This document shows positions 58,032 through 64,000 of a stretch of DNA of 64,000 nt, piece by piece; position 1 is the stretch's first letter; each line of letters opens with the position of its first letter. The notes under the pieces are model-generated. The model was not told the DNA's origin. It saw only the letters and a list, made by a program, of their open reading frames with translations, and ran no database searches. Source of the stretch: Ashinkailepas kermadecensis (Eukaryota; Arthropoda; Thecostraca; Neolepadidae); NCBI GenBank assembly GCA_034440615.1, contig JAOTOM010004958.1, positions 1 to 64,000 on the forward strand, given 5' to 3'. Position numbers and translations under genes: made by a program.

Positions 58032-60723
58032 AGGTGCTAAGAGTACAGGAGAGAACTGTTTTGTTTGGGGGATTTCAACATAACAGGATTGGGAAGTAAA
58101 ACTATAGGTCTAAACAAATCAGGAAGAAGCTTCATGGATTGTTTTGAGGAGAATTTCTTTTTTCAAATGATACATGAACCTACAAGGGAGAATGAAATGT
58201 TAGATCTTGTGCTTACTAATGAGGAAAATTTTGTACAAAATGTGAACATAGTAGAGACTTTGGGAAATAGTGATCACAACATTATACGCTTCTCATTGTA
58301 TGTTGGAAATGTAGGAACCAATAAGACATTGATTCCAAATTTTGCTAAAGGGAATTACAATGAGTTCAGGATCTTCCTGAATGAAATTCATTGGGAATAC
58401 TTATTGAAAGGCTTAGATGCTTATGAAATGTGGAGAATGATAAAATATAAACTATTTCAAGGTCAGGATAGGTTCATTCCCAATAGGCAAATTAGATTAA
58501 CCAGGGTTAAGCACCCTTCATGGCTGACCAGGGAAGTAAAGCATTTACTGGAGTCAAAGAAGCAGGCATTCAAGAAACTAAAATATGCTAACTCTGAGGT
58601 AAACCTCAAATCATATCAAATAGCTAGAAATAAAGTTAGGAGGTGTGTTAGAGCATCTAAAAGACTGGCTGAAATCAAATTAGCTCGGGAATGTTCAGCA
58701 GGTAATGCTAAGAGATTCTTTAGTTTCTACAAATTTAAGGCTAAAAAGTGTGGTGTAGGACCACTGGAGATAGATGGGGAATTAGTGGTTGATGATTGTG
58801 ATATTGTGGAATCCTTAAGCAAGCAATTCTCATCAGTCTTTACTAAAGAGAATTCTGGTAGAATAGAAACAACTGAATCACATGCCATGACAGGTGATAG
58901 GTTGGAGTATCTTACAATAACTACAGAAGCTGTAGAAAAGCAGTTGCAGAATATAAAACCTAATAAAGCTTCTGGACCGGATGATATATATGCTAGGGTC
59001 TTAGTAGAGTGTGCTAAAGCTTTAGCAGTTCCTCTAGGTATACTTTTCAGGCGGTCTATGGAATACTCTGAAGTGCCTGAAGATTGGAGAAATGCAAATG
59101 TAGTTCCAATTTTCAAAAAGGGAAGTAGGAAGTGTGTAGGGAACTACAGGCCAGTCAGTTTGACCTCAATAGTTTGCAAGGTACTAGAAAATCTGGTTAA
59201 ACAGAATGTTCAGATTCATCTTGATAGGCACAATCTTTTAAGGGATACTCAACATGGATTTCGATCTCGAAGGTCTTGTTTAACTAACCTTTTGGAGTTC
59301 ATGGAGTATGTTACTAAAGAAGTAGACAATCAAAGCAGGATGGATGTTGTATACTTGGACTTTAGCAAAGCTTTTCATAAAGTTCCACATAGGAGGCTAA
59401 TTCATCAACTACAGCAACATGGGATTGTTGGAAAAGTTCTAGGTTGGATTGAAGCATGGTTGAGGGGAAGGAAGCAAAGGGTAATGTTAAATGGATGTAA
59501 ATCTGATTGGAAGGATGTTCTGAGTGGAGTACCACAGGGCTCTGTTCTAGGGCCACTTCTCTTTATCATCTTTGTGAATAACATTGAGGTAGGGCTGAGG
59601 AATAGAGTGTTCAAATTTGCTGATGACATCAAGCTGGTAGGAGTGGCAAACAGTTGTGATCAATCTAGTAATATTCAACTAGACTTGGAGGACTTAACAA
59701 AGTGGGCTGATCAATGGCAGATGTCATTCAACTATGACAAGTGTAAAGTTATGCATCTGGGGTCTGGAGGTGAGACTTTCAGATATACAATGGGAGGGAG
59801 GGAACTGGATGTTATTGAAGAGGAAAGGGACTTAGGTGTGTTGGTTTCAAAAGACCTTAAAGCAGAGAAACAATGTAGCTCAGCGAGGAACAGGGCACTC
59901 AGAATGCTGGGACTCATTAATAGAAGTGTGACATATAAGAGCAAGGAAGTCATGAAAAACTGTACTTAGCATATGTGCGACCCCACTTGGAATATTCTGT
60001 GCAAGCTTGGAGCCCCTACCTAGAAAAAGATATAGACAAGTTAGAAAGAGTGCAACGCAAAGCAACAAAACTCATCAGTGGAATAGGTAGCTTAGAATAT
60101 GGAGAAAGGCTTGTGGCATTAGATATGTACTCACTCAAGTATAGGAGATTAAGGGGGGACATGATTGAAATGTACAAAATTGTTAAAGGACTAGATCAGG
60201 TCAATTTAAATGGTGCTCTTCAGTTTAAAGTATCACACAGGGGTCACCAATTCAGGTTAGACAAGTTGAGGTGTAGGACAGTTAAGCGACAACAGGTCTT
60301 CAGTCAAAGGGTTGTTGATCAGTGGAATGGGCTGCCTGCTGATGTTGTGGGGAGTTCCTCATTGAATGTATTTAAAAGTAGGGTGGACAAATTTTTTAGA
60401 CAGGAAAATCTTGTTTTTGAGTTCTAATGTGGATGGATGGGGTGATATTTATGTTAAGTGTGCATGGCACAGACCCTTTAAGCAGGGGCTATGGTAGCAC
60501 AATGGGTGTGATGGGAGGAGCTTGCAATTGTGAGGGTGTTATGCAATGGCGGGTGGATGATGCTAGATGGGCTGGGATATGTAGCTTCCTAGGAACTTGG
60601 GATAAGGGATTGATTGGGGTGAGAATATGTACATTTCTAGTACCCTTTCTAGATAGGCTTAACCCAGATGGGCCCCTGTGGCTCTTATTAAGCCTTAACA
60701 CTTTATGACTTATGACTTTATGA
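58032..60723 (+). mobile_element. CR1-like LINE, 5'-truncated, with target duplication CTTATTC
   Basis: It begins inside the endonuclease domain (GDFNITG near 58068) and continues through the whole reverse transcriptase to a 3' end made of short direct repeats (TTATGACTTATGACTTTATG), typical of CR1. The 7 bp CTTATTC flanks it at 58025-58031 and 60724-60730. Removing it restores the host LINE frame ...DSLI / LLYRALIR. A short second copy of its 3' end is at 47872-47952. Confidence 0.92.
58065..60427 (+). pseudogene. CR1-like endonuclease/reverse transcriptase gene, one frameshift
   Basis: Frame one (58065-59969) has the endonuclease end (GDFN, then MLDLVLTNEE and SDHNIIRF), the linker, and the reverse transcriptase: NYRPVSLTSIVCKVLENLV, QHGFRSRRSCLTNLLEFMEY, motif A VYLDFSKAFHKVPH, motif B SGVPQGSVLGPLLFIIFVNN, motif C KFADDIKLVG. 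After KSKEVMK, a one-base slip in a run of A's near 59958 moves the reading into the next frame (59975-60427), which gives VRPHLEYSVQAWSPYLEKDI, LERVQRKATKLISG and a normal C-terminus with WNGLPADVV. Catalytic Asp residues are present; the usual FDxVPH is FHKVPH. Apart from the slip and the 5' truncation it looks young. Confidence 0.9.
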
Positions 60724-60730
60724 CTTATTC

Positions 60731-62246
60731 TGCTTTATCGTGCATTGATACGAGCTAAGCTAGACTATGCCTGTTTTATCTACGATGGAGCGCGCAACTC
60801 CACCAAGCGAATACTGGACACTGTTCATCAAACCGCTATCCGCATCGCGACAGGAGCATTTCGCACATCGCCCACCATGAGCCTTTTAGCCGAAGCACAC
60901 GAACCACCTCTCAATCTTCGCAGAGAAAGGTTGGCAATGCGATACGCCTGCAAGCTTCGCCAGTTTCCTGACCATCCGGCTTTCTCGCATGTCTTTTTGC
61001 GTCGACTTTCGACCGTTTTTCAGGGGAACGAAATGTGATTGTCGCCCCGTTTGGTGTGCGAATTCGAAGGATTCTGGGAGAAAGTAGAGTTAAACTTCGA
61101 GGAATTTGTAGAGTCCGTGACATGGAGACCCCTCCATGGGAGTTGATCGCATCGGAGGTGGATGTAACTCACGAAAACAGAAAATCCGATGTCCCTCCAG
61201 CAGAATTTCGCGCACTGACACGCCAACATATTGAAGCATACCAGGAATGGAATGCAACATATACTGACGGCTCTCGAACAGAGGACGGTGCGGGCAGCTC
61301 TTTTGTTTGCGGATCTGTCACCCGCTCGTTTTCCCTCCCGTCGTATGCATCGGTGTACTCGTTGGAACTTGTCGCTATTACGAAAGCTCTATGTAATATC
61401 GAGGTGTCGGATGATGATTGACATGTTATATTCACCGATTCCTGAAGTAGTCTTATGGCCCTGAACACGTTTTATCCATCAAACCCCCTTCTGCGGGATA
61501 TTCTGAACCGTCTTACACATCTGCAACGCCTAGGACTACGGGTGATTCTATGTTGGCTTCCTAGCCACGTTGGTATTTCCGGAAAAGAGTTGGCGGATGC
61601 TGCGGCGAAACGAGCAGCGAATGCACCGTGCACTCGATGACTGCCACTCCCTGCCACGGACCATTACTGAGTGGTTTCCATCTTCCTCCTAGAAAAGTGG
61701 CAAGCAATGTGGGACGCGACGGCGACAAACAAACTACGAACCATCAAACAACGTCTGAGACCATGGAGCTCCTGTCGTAAACATAGACAAGAAGAGGTTA
61801 CACTCTGCCGCCTCCGCATATGGCATACTTATGCCACTAACGGTTATTTGCTGTGTGGTGGCGACAAGCCATTGTGCTCAGGATGTCGTGCACCATTAAC
61901 AGTTCGCCATGTTCTAATCTCGTGTCCTCATAACACTGACGAGCGTACACGTCATTTTGGGTCTGACCAGGTGGCTTCCCTTAGCGATATTTTATCCGAT
62001 GACTCGTGCATTGTCCAGTCGAGACGATTGATGGATTTCTTGTCTGAAGTGTCGTTCTCAGCAATATATACCCCTCGCTGATATACACTGCATGCAAGTT
62101 ATGTGGCACAATAGGGCCAGGTAGACGGCTACCCACTATGTGACTCTTGATGCCATTCTGAACCGCACTTTGATAACACCGTGAGTTATGGGCGCAAAAT
62201 GACCTCAGTAGTCGATGCGCCCTAAAACCGAAATAACTAACTAACT
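60731..62246 (+). pseudogene. RNase H-bearing LINE: RT end, RNase H, zinc knuckle and 3' end
   Basis: Resumes at LLYRALIRAKLDYACFIYDG, continues RIATGAFRTSPTMSLLAEAH, then RNase H: TYTDGSRTEDGAG, LELVAITKAL, VIFTDS, and LCWLPSHVGISGKELADAAA. It then has KLRTIKQRLRPW, and a Cys-His cluster CSGCRAPLTVRHVLISCP. It ends at SAIYTPR (stop 62079-62081), followed by a short 3' UTR and AATAACTAACTAACTT. Two TGA codons near 61418 and 61450 sit where CGA would fit, consistent with CpG decay, and there are several frame changes. A D-E-D-D/H set for RNase H can still be seen. Confidence 0.85.
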
Positions 62247-64000
62247 TTACCCAACTGAGCTGGCTGTTACTATGCTGCTCCAGCCAGAACAGGCGAAACT
62301 GGGGTGGAGGGCAGCGGCCAGCTGGCACTCCTGGGCTTCTAGGAGGAGTCCAAACCTTTTTGTGATGCCTGCCAGTATCGTGTCTACCAGAGGACTGCAG
62401 TAAAGGAGGCCTTTGGACTTGGCCTCCTTCAACTTCATGATGGTAGCCGCTACAGTTGGCAGAAGGCTCCCGAGATAGGCCTGGTCCTCCCCCTGGATCT
62501 TATATGAGGCCTTGGCAACATTGGACATCACCTGGGCATACTCCGTCAGGAAGTCGACCTCAGAATCAATGAAGGTCTGCAGCTGAAGCTGCGTCATCAC
62601 CTTGTGGACAGCTCCCCTCTTCTTCTCCAGCAGGTTATTGAGGACAACAACAGAGTCATAGGTAGAGTTCCATCTGGTACTGTTGGGGACCACCAGCCTC
62701 CTCTTCAACTCGTCCGGAACGCTGTCAGCCGCCACCGTGCTGCGGCTCTGCAGGTTCCACGGCGCTTGTGCCTTGGACATGGCCTTCCTGTAGGCCGACT
62801 TGAACGAAGCGCTGTCAAGAGCCTTGTGGGCATCCACGCTGGCTACCAAGTTGAAGGTGTGGGCTGCGCACCTCATGTGCACTGGCAGGTTGAGGCCCAG
62901 GCCACTGGATTCGTCAAGGGCGGCATCAACAGAGATGTACTCAACTTCATCTGCATCCCCAGCCTCGGGATCCACGTCCAGGTCCACATCCTCGATGCCC
63001 TCCACGTCCGGATCGGCAACAGGCTCAGGAATGTCTGGCAAGAGTTCAGCTTCTGTGCCAAACTGCACAAACGCCTTGACGAAGTTGCTGGCATTGTCCG
63101 TCGTGGTTCTGGTCACCTTGTCCTGCAGGCGGAACTTGTAATGGATGTCCACCAACGCCTCGGCGAGAACATCAAAGGTGTGATGCCCTCTGAGCAGAGA
63201 GCAGGCCAGGACGGCGTGCTGTCTTGTGCGGATCTTGGGGTGCAGCCAGTGTGCCGTCATCTCCAATTGGACTTGTTGTGGCCGACCAGCAGTCCGCGGT
63301 GGTCGGCACCCAGGGGACATCCTTGAGCAACCTGTAGTTAAAAATGTTAAATTGTAATGAGGCATAAGTTACATATATAATAAAATGTAAAGTTAAAAAG
63401 ATATTGGTGTATGAGTAATGGCTATGTCTATCTATATTTATTAATTTTAATAATTGAACATACAAATTTAGTATTAAACAACATTACAACAATTAGTAAT
63501 AATGTTGAGGTATCAATACCGTATCATGAACCCCGTTAGAACGACCATAATTATTAAAAGATTGATTTTTGGATTACAATTATAGTACCTTATACCTTTA
63601 TATATGGTTAATATTTATAAAGGACGTACGAAAATGAACCTAACTATAACGAAATTGTATTTATAAAGGTTTTAATGACACAAGGTTGCACCAAAATGAG
63701 GAAAATTAAGGTAGAAAATGCAAATTTTTTTAATTTTGTAGGCCAATGGAAAGGGACTATGCTTCTAAGCGTGTCATAACTTGCAATGCCTCCATCGAAA
63801 AATATGAAAATATGAAGTAAATATGAATAATATGCCATAATAATAATTTAGTAAACTTGTATAATTTACAAATACCTTATAAGATACTCCTCCAGCTGTT
63901 TATGGCTGGCCAAAATCCTCCTGCCCAGGGTGCGGCGGGACATCGACGTCTTGCTGGGGTTCAGCGTCTTGATCCGTCTGACAAAGGTGGGGGACTCCAC
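62247..64000 (-). CDS. hAT-family transposase gene, split, incomplete at the window edge
   Basis: On the - strand an exon from beyond 64000 to 63876 reads VESPTFVRRIKTLNPSKTSM, SRRTLGRRILASHKQLEEYL; the donor is GTATTT. The intron is AT-rich (63332-63875); the acceptor is AACTACAG. Exon 2 from 63331 gives RLLKDVPWVPTTADCWSA, the classic hAT start of the catalytic domain, then after a double frame slip near 63265-63285, EMTAHWLHPK, LACSLLRGHHTFD, TTDNASNFVKAF, MRCAAHTFNLVA and NSTRWNSTYDS. TADCW, TTDNASN and the CxxH pair are hallmarks of hAT enzymes. An Asp/Glu-rich insert lies between TTDNASN and RCAAH. The C-terminal dimerisation region is missing, since the frame ends at 62247 where the LINE begins. 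Likely a dead or recently damaged copy. Confidence 0.8.

Noticed and set aside
62604..63326. 240-codon + strand open frame
   Set aside because: Shadow of the hAT transposase exon on the - strand, which carries the family motifs.

Overview
This window is nuclear DNA from an animal, most probably an arthropod and most simply a crustacean. The support is an intron-split nuclear receptor gene of the RXR/ultraspiracle family whose C-terminal helix (SYLTRMLDD) resembles crustacean RXRs as I remember them, runs of TTAGG/CCTAA (the arthropod telomere motif, here interstitial), and a mixed load of CR1-like LINEs, RNase H-bearing LINEs, Penelope-like, hAT-like and other DNA transposons, tRNA-derived SINEs and MITEs. 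No species can be named from the sequence alone. There are no bacterial operons and no CRISPR array.

Region 1-22 kb is the RXR gene on the + strand. Five exons can be placed with splice sites: second half of the DNA-binding domain (3979-4144), hinge and start of the ligand-binding domain (4594-4740), helices 3-5 (16772-16981), helices 7-9 (19732-19873) and the C-terminal exon with the stop (20262-20521). The reading frame is continuous across all four joins. The upstream exons (A/B domain, first zinc finger) lie outside the window. The introns are extraordinary. A ~780 bp pyrimidine/TA microsatellite abuts the first acceptor. The 12 kb intron starts with ~20 tandem copies of a 56 bp unit that contains the exon end and its 5' splice site, and it ends with ~215 copies of a 30 bp unit that grades into the branch point and 3' splice site. 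Two blocks of a ~270 bp satellite, in opposite orientations, carry AGGTCA-type direct repeats.

Region 22-50 kb has almost no host coding sequence. It holds a tRNA-derived SINE, short tandem repeats, a 3 kb G-rich tandem array (27.66-30.88 kb), at least three TTAA-flanked palindromic MITEs, three large inverted repeats (32.7-34.7, 35.6-37.1, 48.1-49.85 kb), a probable first exon of a THAP-domain protein (37423-37491), a hAT-type MITE with a perfect 8 bp target duplication (37595-38216), MITEs with TTAGG-like interiors (39.07-39.65 kb) and a 1.2 kb GA-TA-GA microsatellite (43.4-44.6 kb).

Region 50-64 kb is a nested stack of transposons. A LINE with reverse transcriptase and RNase H has its 5' part inverted (50532-51812 reversed, then 51812 onward forward). 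It was later hit by a SINE (51155-51312), by a 5.25 kb DNA transposon with ~380 bp terminal inverted repeats and an 8 bp target duplication (52580-57831), and by a 5'-truncated CR1-like LINE with a 7 bp target duplication (58032-60723). To its right lies a split hAT transposase gene on the - strand that runs off the window end. Several of these transposon genes carry small frameshifts, some next to homopolymers, so some may be sequencing errors rather than mutations.
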